In this document: piece after piece, positions 44,701 to 59,347 of the stretch
How the letters are laid out: each line of letters opens with the position of its first letter
Position numbering within the stretch: the stretch's first letter is position 1
Source of the DNA: Vespertiliibacter pulmonis
GTDB lineage: Bacteria > Pseudomonadota > Gammaproteobacteria > Enterobacterales > Pasteurellaceae
Assembly: GCF_013377275.1 (NCBI RefSeq)
Contig: NZ_CP016615.1
Location: 1,312,830-1,376,829, forward strand
Direction: 5' to 3'
DNA length: 64,000 bases
Translations under genes and position numbers: made by a program
Notes under the pieces: generated by a model
Seen by the model: the letters and a program-made list of their open reading frames with translations, nothing else
Database searches by the model: none
What the model was told of the DNA's origin: nothing

Positions 44701-44906
44701 CCTCAATGAGGTTTTTAGTCGTTATCAAGGACAGTCTTACAATTAATTTAATTTCTCTATTATTTCACACAGATGTAATGTAAATAGTTGCTTTGTATAT
44801 TAAGGTATTATTGATTTGTCCAGATTCTTTTTAATATATTCAATTTATTAAATTATATGGATATAGCTTGGTATTTTAGTAATTAAGTGTACTTTTCAGA
44901 TTAAAA

Positions 44907-44922
44907 TGTGAAGACGTTCACA
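44907..44922. promoter_or_regulatory. Perfect CRP-site palindrome upstream of hutU
   Basis: TGTGAAGACGTTCACA matches TGTGA-N6-TCACA exactly, 103 bases before the hutU ATG. CRP control of histidine or urocanate use is well known in enterobacteria. Confidence 0.8.
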
Positions 44923-45025
44923 AATATCACTTATTTTTAACATTTTATTTTCAAATTTGTTGTTTTTTAATACGTATGTTGTTAATTTGTTTTACAAATT
45001 TAGATGGTAATCCAATGAGGACAAT

Positions 45026-46717
45026 ATGAAAAAATTTACTCGAACTGATAATTCTCGTGAAATTGCTGCACCTACAGGCACAGAATTACATTGTAAAAGT
45101 TGGCTCACTGAAGCCCCCTTTAGAATGATCCAGAATAATCTTCACCCTGATGTTGCAGAGAACCCAAAAAGCCTTGTCGTTTATGGCGGTATTGGGAGAG
45201 CTGCAAGAAATTGGGAATGCTATGATAAAATTTTAGAGAGCCTTAAGCAGTTAGAAGATAATCAAACTCTTATTATACAATCAGGTAAGCCTGTAGGTGT
45301 TTTTCAAACACATGAAGATGCCCCGAGAGTATTGATTGCAAATTCTAATCTTGTTCCACGTTGGGCTACTTGGGAACATTTTAATAAGTTAGATCAGAAA
45401 GATCTTTTCATGTATGGTCAAATGACAGCTGGTAGTTGGATTTATATTGGTACGCAAGGAATTGTGCAAGGTACTTATGAAACTTTTGCAGAAGCTGGAA
45501 GGCAGCATTATCAAGGTAGCTGGAAAGGGCGCTGGATTTTAACTGCTGGCTTAGGGGGAATGGGAGGAGCTCAACCTCTAGCTGCAACTTTTGCAGGTGC
45601 AGTATCACTGAATATTGAATGTCAGCAGTCTAGTATTGATTTCCGTTTGCGTACAGGATATGTTGATAAACAGGCAAATGACCTTGAACATGCTTATCAG
45701 TTGATTAAGGAACATACTGCAAAAGGGGAAGCCGTTTCTATAGCTCTTTTAGGCAATGCCGCAGAAATCTTGCCAGAAATAGTTAAGCGTGCAAAGCTTG
45801 GTGAAATTAAACCTGATTTTGTTACAGATCAAACATCTGCACACGATCTTGTCTATGGTTATTTACCGATTGGTTGGACAGTTGAACAATGGAAAGTTGC
45901 ACAAAATGATCCAGATAGGCACGCACAATTACAAGCAGATGCGGCACGTTCTTGTGCTATCCATGTTCAAGCAATATTAGATTTACAAGCAATGGGTGTA
46001 CCTGCTACAGATTATGGCAATAATATTCGTCAAGTTGCATTTGATGAAGGGATAAAGAATGCCTTTAATTTTCCTGGTTTTGTACCTGCCTATATTCGTC
46101 CATTGTTCTGTCAAGGGAAAGGCCCATTTCGTTGGGTAGCGTTATCAGGTGATCCTGAAGATATTTATAAAACAGATAAAAAAATAAAAGAGCTTTTTCC
46201 AGAGAACACACACGTACATAATTGGCTAGATATGGCTAGAGAGCGTATCCATTTTCAAGGATTACCTGCCCGTATTTGCTGGCTTGGATTGGGTGAACGA
46301 GACAAAGCTGGCTTAGCATTTAATGAAATGGTTAAAAATGGTGAATTGAAAGCACCTATTGTTATAGGACGAGATCATTTGGATACTGGCTCTGTAGCTA
46401 GCCCAAATCGTGAAACGGAAAGTATGAAGGATGGAACGGATGCAGTATCGGACTGGGCATTATTAAATGGTATGCTTAATGTTGCAGGCGGCGCAACTTG
46501 GGTATCTTTACATCACGGTGGTGGTGTTGGTATGGGATATTCACAGCATTCAGGAATGGTTATTGTTGCAGATGGTACTGATGCAGCAGCGAAACGTTTA
46601 GCTCGAGTCTTAGTTAATGACTGCGGTAGTGGAGTTATGCGTCATGCTGATGCTGGTTATGAATTAGCCATCGAAACGGCAAAACAGTATGGATTAGATC
46701 TTCCAATGATTAAATAA
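45026..46717 (+). CDS. hutU: Urocanate hydratase
   Basis: 563-aa NAD+-dependent enzyme that converts urocanate to imidazolone propionate. Family blocks: [37 protein letters not shown] (NAD-binding), [21 protein letters not shown] with the conserved active-site cysteine, and GREHLD-type [18 protein letters not shown]. Full length and intact. GAGGAC precedes the ATG. First gene of the cluster; neither hutH nor a hutC-type repressor gene is present upstream. Confidence 0.96.
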   Translation: MKKFTRTDNSREIAAPTGTELHCKSWLTEAPFRMIQNNLHPDVAENPKSLVVYGGIGRAARNWECYDKILESLKQLEDNQTLIIQSGKPVGVFQTHEDAPRVLIANSNLVPRWATWEHFNKLDQKDLFMYGQMTAGSWIYIGTQGIVQGTYETFAEAGRQHYQGSWKGRWILTAGLGGMGGAQPLAATFAGAVSLNIECQQSSIDFRLRTGYVDKQANDLEHAYQLIKEHTAKGEAVSIALLGNAAEILPEIVKRAKLGEIKPDFVTDQTSAHDLVYGYLPIGWTVEQWKVAQNDPDRHAQLQADAARSCAIHVQAILDLQAMGVPATDYGNNIRQVAFDEGIKNAFNFPGFVPAYIRPLFCQGKGPFRWVALSGDPEDIYKTDKKIKELFPENTHVHNWLDMARERIHFQGLPARICWLGLGERDKAGLAFNEMVKNGELKAPIVIGRDHLDTGSVASPNRETESMKDGTDAVSDWALLNGMLNVAGGATWVSLHHGGGVGMGYSQHSGMVIVADGTDAAAKRLARVLVNDCGSGVMRHADAGYELAIETAKQYGLDLPMIK

Positions 46718-46809
46718 ATCTATTTTACTATGGCATAAACGAATATTTTTATGCCATTCCCTCCTTCTGTCAAAATTTCAAGTTAACCATTCAAGATAAG
46801 GAGTGAATT

Positions 46810-48147
46810 ATGAATATAAATTATTCAAATTCAGCATTGCCAGCTCAAAAATCCCGTTTAGTCGCTTTAATTCAAATGATCTTTTTTAGTGCGATTGGAA
46901 TTGTGATGTTCTTTATTCCATTTCAATTATTTGGGAAAAGCACCATTTTATTCGATCATATTGCTAGCTATTTAGTTCGTGAGCAGCGCTTAATTTCACT
47001 TATTTTGCTTACGTTACTTCTGTTTTATGGAACGCTTAAACCTTTTATTACAGGAAACTGGAAAAAAAATATAACGAATAAGATATTAAGCTTTTTTAAG
47101 ATAATAGGACTTATTATTGCTATTTTATATCTAACTGATATGGTTCCTACAGTATTAAGTAGCAAGGATATGTTGCCTTTTCTCTTTGAAAAATTAGCTC
47201 TTCCTGTAGGAATGATTGTTCCAATTGGTGCTTTGATCTTAGCTTTTCTTATTGGATTTGGTTTGTTAGAAATGGTGGGAGTTTTAATGCAACCTATTAT
47301 GCGTCCAATTTGGCGTACACCTGGTACTTCAGCCATTGATGCAGTTGCATCTTTTGTTGGTAGTTATTCAGTTGCATTATTAATTACTAATAGAGTCTAT
47401 TTGCAGGGACAGTATTCAGCAAGAGAAGCTGTTATTATCGCGACAGGCTTTTCTACTGTTTCTACAGCTTTTATGGTTATTATTGCTAAAACACTCAATA
47501 TAATGCCTTTTTGGATGCTTTATTTTTGGTCGGCAATGATCGTAACTTTCTTAGTTACTGCGATTACAGCAAGGCTGCCTCCAATTAGTCGGATAGATAA
47601 TAATAATAGTTTGTTTGAGCCAGATTTAGCATTAAGAGAGCGTTTTAAAATAGCTTTTGAAACAGGTATTAGCACGGCTCAATCTTCTGGTAGTCTTTGG
47701 AGAATTTTATGGCTGAATTTACGAGACGGTATTGAAATGGCCGCAGCGATTGTGCCTTCTATTTTAGCAATTGGGCTATTTGGATTAGTACTTGCGAAGT
47801 ATACGCCTGTTTTTGATTTATTAGGGCTTATTTTGTATCCATTTACTTGGTTAGTAGGACTAGCTGAACCATTGGTCGCTGCGAAAGGGATTTCATCAGG
47901 ATTAGCCGAAATGTTTCTCCCATCGCTAATCCTTGCAGACATGGATATTCTAACTCGTTTTGTTGTTGCAATTGTATCAGTGAGCAGTATTATCTTCTTC
48001 TCTGCAATGATTCCTTGTTTACTAGCGACTCAAATCCCCTTATCTATTCCTAAAATGTTAATTATTTGGTTTCAACGTACATCATTAAGTATTGTATTTG
48101 CCGGTTTAATTGGACAACTGGCATTGTTTTTAGATTGGCTTAAATAA
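46810..48147 (+). CDS. YjiH-like nucleoside-recognition (GATE) membrane protein, probable urocanate/histidine transporter
   Basis: 445-aa membrane protein with around 11 hydrophobic stretches and the gate-type repeats of the YjiH family (FGLLEMVGVLMQPIMRPIWR and LDAVASFVG-like IDAVASFVGSYSVALLITNR; second repeat AAAIVPSILAIGLFGLVLA). It sits between hutU and hutG, 10 bases before hutG, so it very likely serves the same pathway. Transport of urocanate, histidine or a product such as formamide or glutamate is inference from position; the family substrate is not established to my knowledge. Confidence 0.8.
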   Translation: MNINYSNSALPAQKSRLVALIQMIFFSAIGIVMFFIPFQLFGKSTILFDHIASYLVREQRLISLILLTLLLFYGTLKPFITGNWKKNITNKILSFFKIIGLIIAILYLTDMVPTVLSSKDMLPFLFEKLALPVGMIVPIGALILAFLIGFGLLEMVGVLMQPIMRPIWRTPGTSAIDAVASFVGSYSVALLITNRVYLQGQYSAREAVIIATGFSTVSTAFMVIIAKTLNIMPFWMLYFWSAMIVTFLVTAITARLPPISRIDNNNSLFEPDLALRERFKIAFETGISTAQSSGSLWRILWLNLRDGIEMAAAIVPSILAIGLFGLVLAKYTPVFDLLGLILYPFTWLVGLAEPLVAAKGISSGLAEMFLPSLILADMDILTRFVVAIVSVSSIIFFSAMIPCLLATQIPLSIPKMLIIWFQRTSLSIVFAGLIGQLALFLDWLK

Positions 48148-48157
48148 GGATAATATT

Positions 48158-49168
48158 ATGTCTAGTATTCATATTGATCATAAACAGGGTATTTATACAG
48201 GGAGAAAGGAACTTTATGAAAATGAATTAGCTTGCTATTGGTACCAATATTTTCCTAATTTTAGTAACCAAAAAATTGCTTTGTTAGGTTTTGCTTCCGA
48301 TCAAGGTGTTAATCGTAATCAAGGGCGTATTGGTGCAAAATACGCACCTCAAATTATTAAATCCGCATTGGCTAAATTACCAATTAGTTTGAGATTACAA
48401 AAATTATATTCAGGCAAATTAGACACATTGATTGGAGATGCTGGTGAAATTATTTGTTTAGATAATGACCATATTGTGTCAGGTTTGTTAGAAGATGCAC
48501 AACATAGGTATTCTGAAAAAGTGGCAAGTCTTATTAAGCAAGAAAAGTTTGTAATCGGTTTAGGTGGAGGGCATGAAATTGCTTGGGGGAGTTTTTTAGG
48601 GTTATATCAGGGGTTAACTGTTTTTAAAAAGCATGAACAGCGAATAGGGATTATTAATATTGATGCCCATTTAGATTTACGCCAAAGCCCTGATGCTACT
48701 TCTGGTACTCCTTTTAGGCAAATTGCAGAGTACTTGGGGGCAAGATTACAATCTTTTAACTATTTTTGTATTGGAATTAGTCAATTTTCTAACACAGCTG
48801 CTTTATTTGAACGAGCAGGAAAATTAGGAGTAAATATAATTAGTGATGATGATTGTTGTCGTTTAGAATGGAGTAAGATAGAAACGCAAATTTTATCTTT
48901 TATCGAACCGCTTGATAGCCTTTATTTAACTATAGATCTGGACTGTTTGCAATCAGGAATAATGCCAGCAGTAAGCGCAGTGGCAGCTAAAGGGTTATCT
49001 TTAGATTTTGTGGAACGTTGCATTTTAACTATTATTAAAACAGGGAAAGTTCGATTAATTGACATTGCAGAATATAATCCACATTATGATATTGATGGGA
49101 AAGGTGAGAAAGTTGTTGCAAGAATGCTTGCAGGAATAATAGAACAGCAATTACAACAATTTATGTAA
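48158..49168 (+). CDS. hutG: Formimidoylglutamase
   Basis: 336-aa arginase-fold metalloenzyme that hydrolyses N-formimidoyl-L-glutamate to glutamate and formamide. Binuclear Mn ligands are visible in GLGGGHEIAWG, IINIDAHLDLR and LTIDLDCLQ. NQGRIGAKYAPQIIKSAL near the N-terminus is typical of HutG. Its stop overlaps the first possible hutI ATG (TAATG). Confidence 0.94.
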   Translation: MSSIHIDHKQGIYTGRKELYENELACYWYQYFPNFSNQKIALLGFASDQGVNRNQGRIGAKYAPQIIKSALAKLPISLRLQKLYSGKLDTLIGDAGEIICLDNDHIVSGLLEDAQHRYSEKVASLIKQEKFVIGLGGGHEIAWGSFLGLYQGLTVFKKHEQRIGIINIDAHLDLRQSPDATSGTPFRQIAEYLGARLQSFNYFCIGISQFSNTAALFERAGKLGVNIISDDDCCRLEWSKIETQILSFIEPLDSLYLTIDLDCLQSGIMPAVSAVAAKGLSLDFVERCILTIIKTGKVRLIDIAEYNPHYDIDGKGEKVVARMLAGIIEQQLQQFM

Positions 49169-49182
49169 TGGAGAATAATTTA

Positions 49183-50427
49183 ATGTACGTAGATAGTCTA
49201 ATTATCAATGCTAATCTTGCAACAATGAATGAAGATTTTGGTTTTCGCCTTTATTGCAATAAATCAAATCCTTACGGTCAAGTTATAAATGGTGCATTAG
49301 CTATTAAAAATGGGAAAATTGTTTGGCTTGGTACAATGCAAGAGAGTACTCATATCAAGGCTAATGATATAGTTGATGCTCAAAATAAATGGATAACACC
49401 TGCTTTGATTGATTGCCATACTCATTTAGTATATGCAGGAAATCGTAGTAATGAATTTGAATCCCGTTTAATGGGGATTAGTTATGAAGATATTGCCCAG
49501 AAAGGGGGAGGCATTCTTTCTACTGTTAATGCTACAAGACAATCAACGTTTGATGAATTATATAAGCTTAGTGAAAAGCGTTTGAAAAATTTAATCACAC
49601 AAGGTGTAGCAACGGTTGAAATCAAATCAGGCTATGGCTTAAATTTAGAAACTGAACGGAAAATGTTACAAGTAGCTAGAAAATTAGGTAAAGAATATAA
49701 TATTACTGTAAAAACAACGTATTTAGCTGCACATTCAACACCTGAAGAGTATAAAGAACATAATGATGAATATATTGAAAATGTATGTGAATGGCTTAAT
49801 ATCTTACATCAAGAGGGTTTGGTCGATGCAGTTGATGCATTTTGTGAAAAAATTGCATTTAATACACAACAAGTTAGAAAATTGTTCATGAGGGCTAAAG
49901 GATTAGGATTACCTGTAAAATTGCATGCTGAACAGTTATCTGATTTGAATGGCGGTAGCTTAGTTGCAGAATTTCATGGATTATCTGCTGACCATATTGA
50001 ATATTTAAGCCAAGAAAGTATCAAAAAAATGGCAAAGTCAAATACCGTTGGAGTTTTGCTACCAACAGCTTTCTATGTTTTACGTGAAAGACAAGAGCCA
50101 CCAATTGAATCAATGCGTCAAGCAGGAATTAAAATGGCGGTATCTACTGATTGTAATCCAGGTACGTCTCCTTCGACTTCAATTTTATTAGCAATGAATA
50201 TGGCATGCACGTTATTTAGATTGACACCTGAAGAGGCTCTAGCTGGAACAACTTATAATGCGGCTTATGCTTTGGGATTAGAATATTCTCAAGGTAAATT
50301 AGCAGTAGGTTATGATGCTAATTTATGTATATGGAATATTGATCGTCCAGCAGATTTAAGCTATTTAATTGGACAAAATCCTCTTGAATATTTTTATATT
50401 GGAGGAAGGAAAGTATTGTTTAATTAA
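49183..50427 (+). CDS. hutI: Imidazolonepropionase
   Basis: 414-aa amidohydrolase that opens imidazolone propionate to formimidoylglutamate. Metal ligands: DCHTHLVYAG, LHAEQLSDLNGG and the later ADHIEYL and STDCNPGTSP blocks. GGAG stands 8 bases before the ATG at 49183, so this start is preferred over the ATG at 49168 that overlaps the hutG stop; both are in frame (419 vs 414 aa). Last gene of the cluster; no clear terminator was seen before gor, which begins 111 bases on. Confidence 0.94.
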   Translation: MYVDSLIINANLATMNEDFGFRLYCNKSNPYGQVINGALAIKNGKIVWLGTMQESTHIKANDIVDAQNKWITPALIDCHTHLVYAGNRSNEFESRLMGISYEDIAQKGGGILSTVNATRQSTFDELYKLSEKRLKNLITQGVATVEIKSGYGLNLETERKMLQVARKLGKEYNITVKTTYLAAHSTPEEYKEHNDEYIENVCEWLNILHQEGLVDAVDAFCEKIAFNTQQVRKLFMRAKGLGLPVKLHAEQLSDLNGGSLVAEFHGLSADHIEYLSQESIKKMAKSNTVGVLLPTAFYVLRERQEPPIESMRQAGIKMAVSTDCNPGTSPSTSILLAMNMACTLFRLTPEEALAGTTYNAAYALGLEYSQGKLAVGYDANLCIWNIDRPADLSYLIGQNPLEYFYIGGRKVLFN

Positions 50428-50538
50428 CAGTTTAATGCCCTCTTATAGATGTAGACACTCAATAATAATTTGAGCATTGTAGCTATGAAATGCACAGTAG
50501 TTTTCTACAACCCTACCATTTATTTTTAAGGAAACAAA

Positions 50539-51894
50539 ATGACAAAACATTATGATTATATTGCGATTGGAGGCGGAAGTGGTGGAATAGCTTCGGTTAA
50601 TAGAGCTGCAAGTTATGGAAAAAAATGTGCCATTATTGAAGCAAAATCTTTGGGTGGTACGTGTGTAAATGTTGGGTGTGTACCTAAAAAGGTAATGTGG
50701 TATGGTGCACAAGTTGCTGAAACGATTCACCATTATGCGGCAGATTATGGCTTTAAATTATCGGTTGAAAAATTTGATTTTTCAACCTTATTCGCAAATC
50801 GTCAAGCATATATTTCTCGAATCCATCAATCATACGATAAAGTATTAGCAAAAAATAATGTCGACGTAATTCATGGTTTTGCAAAATTTGTTAATAAAAA
50901 TACGATTGAAGTCAATGGTGAGCAGATTACCGCAGACCATATTTTAATTGCAACAGGAGCATACCCTCGTCGTTCAAGTATTAAGGGACAGGAATATGGT
51001 ATAGATTCAGATGGAGTTTTTGAGCTAACAGAGCTTCCTAAGCGTATTGCCATCGTTGGTGCTGGTTATATTGCAGTCGAGCTGGCGGGAGTAATGAATG
51101 CTTTAGGCGTTGAAACGCACTTATTTGTTCGCCAGCACGCCCCTCTCCGTAACTTTGATCCTTTAGTTGTTGAAACGTTATCAGAGATTATGCAACAAGA
51201 TGGTATTCATCTGCACTCTTATGCAGTACCTCAAGAACTCATTAAAAATTTTGATAATTCTTTAACGCTTGTATTAGAGAGCGGTGAACAACATTGTGTA
51301 GATGAATTAGTTTGGGCAATCGGTCGCTCTCCAGCAACTCAGCATATTGGTTTAGAAACAGTAGGTGTAGAAATTAATCATAATGGGTTTATTAAAGTCG
51401 ATAAATATCAAAATACCAGTGTTGAAGGCATTTATGCCGTGGGTGATATTATTGAAGGAGGCATAGAGTTAACACCTGTTGCTGTTGCGGCAGGACGCCG
51501 TTTATCTGAGCGCTTATTCAATAATAAGCTGAATGAACATCTAGATTACAACCTTGTTCCTACGGTTGTATTCAGTCATCCACCTATTGGAACAATTGGA
51601 TTAAGTGAGCCTGCAGCAATCGAAAAATTTGGGGCTGATAATGTACGCACATATCAGTCATCATTTACATCAATGTATAGTGCTGTTACTCAACATCGTC
51701 AGCCTTGCCGAATGAAATTAATTTGTGTCGGCGAAGAAGAAAAAGTTGTTGGGCTACACGGTATTGGTTTTGGTGTTGATGAGATGATTCAAGGCTTTGC
51801 CGTAGCCATTAAAATGGGGGCAACGAAAGCGGATTTTGATAATACGGTTGCAATTCACCCTACAGGTTCTGAAGAGTTTGTAACAATGCGATAA
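50539..51894 (+). CDS. gor: Glutathione reductase
   Basis: 451-aa FAD disulfide reductase. FAD site [17 protein letters not shown]; redox-active cysteines in [21 protein letters not shown] site [18 protein letters not shown] with VRQ for NADPH preference; FAD-binding [18 protein letters not shown]-terminal catalytic [12 protein letters not shown]. Normal length. AAGGAAAC precedes the ATG. It ends at a strong terminator shared with queE. Confidence 0.96.
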   Translation: MTKHYDYIAIGGGSGGIASVNRAASYGKKCAIIEAKSLGGTCVNVGCVPKKVMWYGAQVAETIHHYAADYGFKLSVEKFDFSTLFANRQAYISRIHQSYDKVLAKNNVDVIHGFAKFVNKNTIEVNGEQITADHILIATGAYPRRSSIKGQEYGIDSDGVFELTELPKRIAIVGAGYIAVELAGVMNALGVETHLFVRQHAPLRNFDPLVVETLSEIMQQDGIHLHSYAVPQELIKNFDNSLTLVLESGEQHCVDELVWAIGRSPATQHIGLETVGVEINHNGFIKVDKYQNTSVEGIYAVGDIIEGGIELTPVAVAAGRRLSERLFNNKLNEHLDYNLVPTVVFSHPPIGTIGLSEPAAIEKFGADNVRTYQSSFTSMYSAVTQHRQPCRMKLICVGEEEKVVGLHGIGFGVDEMIQGFAVAIKMGATKADFDNTVAIHPTGSEEFVTMR

Positions 51895-51906
51895 AGCTGT
51901 TAAATA

Positions 51907-51938
51907 AAATCCAAGCGGTGAGATCCGCTTGGATTTTT
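51907..51938. terminator. Bidirectional terminator gor / queE
   Basis: AAATCCAAGCGG / CCGCTTGGATTT with a 6-base loop and a T5 run; the queE stop is one base away. Confidence 0.85.
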
Positions 51939-51939
51939 G

Positions 51940-52596
51940 TTATTCAATGCCCGCGATTTTATGGGTTTGAATACTTAATTGCCAACGAGGTTTGCTTTGT
52001 CGCTGATTGAGTATGCCTAATTGAGTAATCGTGTCTAACATATTCATTTCTCCTGATATTTCACAGGGGGAGAGATAGTAGCGATCCGCTTTTATGGCAT
52101 TTTCAATCTGTTCGCAAAAATCAAGCACGTCACCATCAACAACAATCCTCACTTCGTGAGCAAAAGGCAGATGATGTTTTAGATAATTTTTTTGATAAAT
52201 CCGTTTGGGGCTAGTTGCAATATAATCAATTTGTTTAGGGACAGGTTTTAGGCCATTGGTTTCTACCGCAATGAAGTAGCCTTCAGCTTTTAAAACATCA
52301 AGTAATTTTTCTATCTGTGGTTGAATAGTCGGTTCTCCCCCTGTAATAATGACATTTTTAGCCGAAAACGAGTGGACGGCTTGCATAATCTCAGCAAGGG
52401 TTTTTATTTCAAATTGATTATAATTTGTATCACACCAAGGACAGGCTAAATTACATTTTCCAAAGCGGATAAAAATACTTGGCATTCCTGTATTAAAGCC
52501 TTCTCCTTGGAGAGTTTCAAAGATTTCAACGATCCGATATTCCGTATTAGCAAAATTATTGATTAAATTAACCGCTTGCATTGTTGCTATACTCAC
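51940..52596 (-). CDS. queE: 7-carboxy-7-deazaguanine synthase QueE
   Basis: 218-aa radical SAM enzyme of queuosine synthesis, converting 6-carboxy-tetrahydropterin to CDG. Cluster motif GKCNLACPWCD (C-x3-C-x2-C, the QueE variant of the radical SAM motif), VIITGGEPTIQPQI, and substrate-binding ETLQGEGFNTGMPSIFIRF at the start. GTG at 52596 or ATG at 52581 could start it; both overlap the end of queD, and a USS core lies in this overlap. Confidence 0.94.
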   Translation of the reverse strand: MSIATMQAVNLINNFANTEYRIVEIFETLQGEGFNTGMPSIFIRFGKCNLACPWCDTNYNQFEIKTLAEIMQAVHSFSAKNVIITGGEPTIQPQIEKLLDVLKAEGYFIAVETNGLKPVPKQIDYIATSPKRIYQKNYLKHHLPFAHEVRIVVDGDVLDFCEQIENAIKADRYYLSPCEISGEMNMLDTITQLGILNQRQSKPRWQLSIQTHKIAGIE

Positions 52597-53002
52597 AATA
52601 AGAGGTTGGCGTTTCCCATAAACGGACTAGGCTGACAGGAAGTCCCTGTTCCTTTAGAGCATCAAAAATATATTTTGCCATCTGTTCAGCTGTAGTGCGA
52701 GTGGATAGTCCAAAAGTTTTAGAATTTAGGCTATTAAGCAAGTTCGCCACTTGGCATTCTCTTTCGCTGGTTATATCGTAAATAAAAGCGTGATCAAATT
52801 TCTCAATAATATGCGTTTTTACAGTAGTTTTTAGATCGCTATAATCCATTACCATACCACTTTTTGCTCCGTTTTGATGGAGCTTGCCTGTAATTTCGAC
52901 TTGTAATGTATAGGTATGACCGTGTAAATTTTTACATTTACCATCGTGTCCATCTAACATATGTGCCATATCAAAACTAAACTCTTTAGCAATTTTAAAC
53001 AT
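52568..53002 (-). CDS. queD: 6-carboxy-5,6,7,8-tetrahydropterin synthase QueD
   Basis: 144-aa member of the 6-pyruvoyl-tetrahydropterin synthase fold. Zn-binding histidines in DMAHML and CKNLHGHTY, catalytic Cys in the latter; [11 protein letters not shown] at the end is the QueD hallmark. The ATG at 53002 overlaps the last 8 bases of queC, so translation is coupled; the longer frame from 53026 lies wholly inside queC. Confidence 0.94.
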   Translation of the reverse strand: MFKIAKEFSFDMAHMLDGHDGKCKNLHGHTYTLQVEITGKLHQNGAKSGMVMDYSDLKTTVKTHIIEKFDHAFIYDITSERECQVANLLNSLNSKTFGLSTRTTAEQMAKYIFDALKEQGLPVSLVRLWETPTSYCEYSNNASG

Positions 53003-53654
53003 GGTTACGCTCCGCAAGGTATTCATTTAAGCCTTTTTCTCGTAAAATACAACTTGGGCAAGTATGACAGCCCCCTTCTATGCCTAAATAGCAAGTGTGT
53101 GTATATTCACGAATATAATCAAAAGCCCCCAGTTGATCGGCAAGTTGCCACGTTTCTTTTTTAGTTAGATACATTAATGGCGTACGAATATTGAAGTTGT
53201 AATCCATTGCTAAATTTAGCGTAACATTCATTGATTTAATGAATATATCACGGCAGTCAGGATACCCGCTAAAATCTGTTTCACATACGCCAGTAAAAAT
53301 GGTTTTAATGCCTTGGCTTTTTGCATAGATAGCGGTGTAAAGTAAAAATAGGGCATTACGACCATCAACAAAAGTATTTGGGGTTTCGCCGTTTTGTTTA
53401 ATTTCTGCATTATTATCCATTAAAGCATTGGCTGTAATTGCTTTAATTACAGAAGTATCAATGATTGTCTGTTTAACACCTAAATCTTTGGCGATCCATG
53501 CAGCTTTTTCTAATTCAATCGCATGGCGTTGTCCATATTGAAAGGTTACAACTTCCACATTTTCTACACCAAATTCTTGAATAGCTAAAAATAAGCAGGT
53601 AGTAGAGTCTTGTCCGCCAGAAAAAATTACAGCGGCTTTCGGTTGATTTGTCAT
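52995..53654 (-). CDS. queC: 7-cyano-7-deazaguanine synthase QueC
   Basis: 219-aa ATP-dependent enzyme converting CDG to preQ0. PP-loop [10 protein letters not shown] at residues 12-21; C-terminal Zn site with cysteines in [24 protein letters not shown] and [11 protein letters not shown] complete the family pattern. First gene of queCDE. Its Shine-Dalgarno is part of a preQ1-I riboswitch just upstream, so translation is expected to fall when preQ1 is plentiful. Confidence 0.96.
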   Translation of the reverse strand: MTNQPKAAVIFSGGQDSTTCLFLAIQEFGVENVEVVTFQYGQRHAIELEKAAWIAKDLGVKQTIIDTSVIKAITANALMDNNAEIKQNGETPNTFVDGRNALFLLYTAIYAKSQGIKTIFTGVCETDFSGYPDCRDIFIKSMNVTLNLAMDYNFNIRTPLMYLTKKETWQLADQLGAFDYIREYTHTCYLGIEGGCHTCPSCILREKGLNEYLAERNHV

Positions 53655-53660
53655 TTTAGA

Positions 53661-53697
53661 TCCTTAGTTTTTTTGAGTGGGAGGTTTTCGAACCACA
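53661..53697 (-). ncRNA. preQ1-I riboswitch controlling queCDE
   Basis: On the minus strand the leader reads GTGGTTCGAAAACCTCCCAC followed by TCAAAAAAACTAAGGA, matching the class I preQ1 aptamer: a short stem-loop with GGTTC and ACCTCC, then an A-rich strand that folds back as a pseudoknot with CTAAGG. The terminal AAGGA is the ribosome-binding site of queC, 6 bases before the ATG, so ligand binding should mask it (translational control). Confidence 0.92.
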
Positions 53698-54100
53698 GTT
53701 AATATGAAATAAGCAAGCAGTGAGATTGACAAAATTTATGCGAATCTTACCGCTTGAGTTAGTATTATAATGGTTTTCCAATCTTTAGAGAAAATTTTTC
53801 ATTTTCAGAGAGACGTAATAAATAGTTATTCCTTTTATTTCTAGAATGAAACAGCTTTATCGTTTTGATTATAGGGAAATCGGATTTTTATGAGCTAGGG
53901 CATTCAGCTGAGAGATTGAACAAGAAAGGTGTTCAAGGTAGTAAATTGCTGTTCATTTGTTAGCATAAATCATGATCTTAATAAGATGAGAAAGTGATAT
54001 GTTTAAGCAAATTATTAAATTAAAAATATCTTAGAAATAGTATATTTTGTATATATTTTGGTCTTTTGATGTAATTTTCAAATATTTTTGCAAAAAGTAC

Positions 54101-54128
54101 TTGCGTGCGTTTTAGAAATACCTATAAT
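54101..54128 (+). promoter_or_regulatory. rrn promoter
   Basis: TTGCGT, 16-base spacer, TATAAT, about 215 bases before mature 16S. The GCGCACC-like sequence behind the -10 resembles a discriminator. The AT-rich stretch 53960-54095 upstream may act as an UP element. The gap 53700-54100 shows no gene; it holds a USS inverted pair at about 53713-53755. Confidence 0.7.
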
Positions 54129-54192
54129 ACGCACCACACAACGACGCGCTGTTGTGAATTAATAAGATTGATTTGATAGTGCGTCGTTGTTT

Positions 54193-54205
54193 TGTTCTTT
54201 AATAA
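54193..54205 (+). promoter_or_regulatory. boxA antitermination site of the rrn leader
   Basis: TGTTCTTTAATAA, close to the boxA consensus TGCTCTTTAACA, in the 16S leader. Confidence 0.65.
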
Positions 54206-54210
54206 TATAT

Positions 54211-54225
54211 CAGACAATTTGTGTG
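54211..54225 (+). repeat. 5' arm of the 16S processing stalk
   Basis: CAGACAATTTGTGTG is the perfect complement of CACACAAATTGTCTG at 55910-55924. The pairing loops out 16S rRNA for RNase III cleavage. Confidence 0.85.
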
Positions 54226-54340
54226 GGCACTTGTTGATGTTAATTTGTAGTTATAAGTATATAAAGACAAGACTTAATGAGTGCTAACTTGAAAATTCAT
54301 AAAGAAGTAATAGAGTCAGTATTGATTGAGCGAAAAGATT

Positions 54341-55881
<1,541 letters not shown>

Positions 55882-55955
55882 CCAACGACGAATTGCGTTA
55901 ATAAGCGCTCACACAAATTGTCTGATGAATGTTATGGAAAGCATCTTTAAATGTT

Positions 55956-56031
55956 GTCCCCATCGTCTAGAGGCCTAGGACATCGCCCTTTCACGGCGGT
56001 AACCGGGGTTCGAATCCCCGTGGGGACGCCA
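55956..56031 (+). tRNA. tRNA-Glu (TTC)
   Basis: 76 nt including the encoded CCA. Acceptor GTCCCCA / TGGGGAC, anticodon TTC at 55990-55992 in the loop CTTTCAC, T-arm GGGTTCGAATCCCC. The only tRNA in the 16S-23S spacer, marking this as a tRNA-Glu type operon. Confidence 0.97.
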
Positions 56032-56064
56032 TTTAAAGATGTTTTCTCGAGAGAGAATATATTT

Positions 56065-56077
56065 TGTTCTTTAAAAA
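56065..56077 (+). promoter_or_regulatory. boxA site in the 16S-23S spacer
   Basis: TGTTCTTTAAAAA, a second boxA-like element about 190 bases before 23S, as in other rrn operons. Confidence 0.6.
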
Positions 56078-56254
56078 TTTAGAAACAAGCTGAAAATTGA
56101 GATTTTTTCAAGCGGTGTTGAGTAATCTACTTAATATATTATTAAGAGTTTTCTCATCACGCCAAAAAGTCTGAGTAAAGAAAAGCCTTGTGTGAACAAA
56201 AGCACACAAGCAAATAACCAGTTGTTTACCGATATCAACACAAATCCAAAATAT

Positions 56255-56266
56255 TTGAGGTTGTAT

Positions 56267-56273
<7 letters not shown>
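56255..56273 (+). repeat. 5' arm of the 23S processing stalk
   Basis: TTGAGGTTGTATGGTTAAG is the perfect complement of 59156-59174 (19 bp). It includes the first bases of mature 23S, as in E. coli helix 1. Confidence 0.85.
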
Positions 56274-59165
<2,892 letters not shown>

Positions 59166-59347
59166 CAACCTCAAGTGTTTTGGAGTTGATGTAGGGTAAA
59201 GATTGGTTATAGAAGATAACGAAAGATGAATGAAGAAAGGTTCAGACAGCTTGTTTTTAGAGAAATAAAGAAGAGACTATGCGTTACATCGAGTAATAGT
59301 AGAATAAGTAACGTGATAGAAAAAAGAATAGATAGATGGAAAGAATT

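Noticed and set aside
49168-49182. hutI starting at the ATG overlapping the hutG stop
   Set aside because: The second in-frame ATG has GGAG at 8 bases and fits the family N-terminus better; the first remains possible by coupling.
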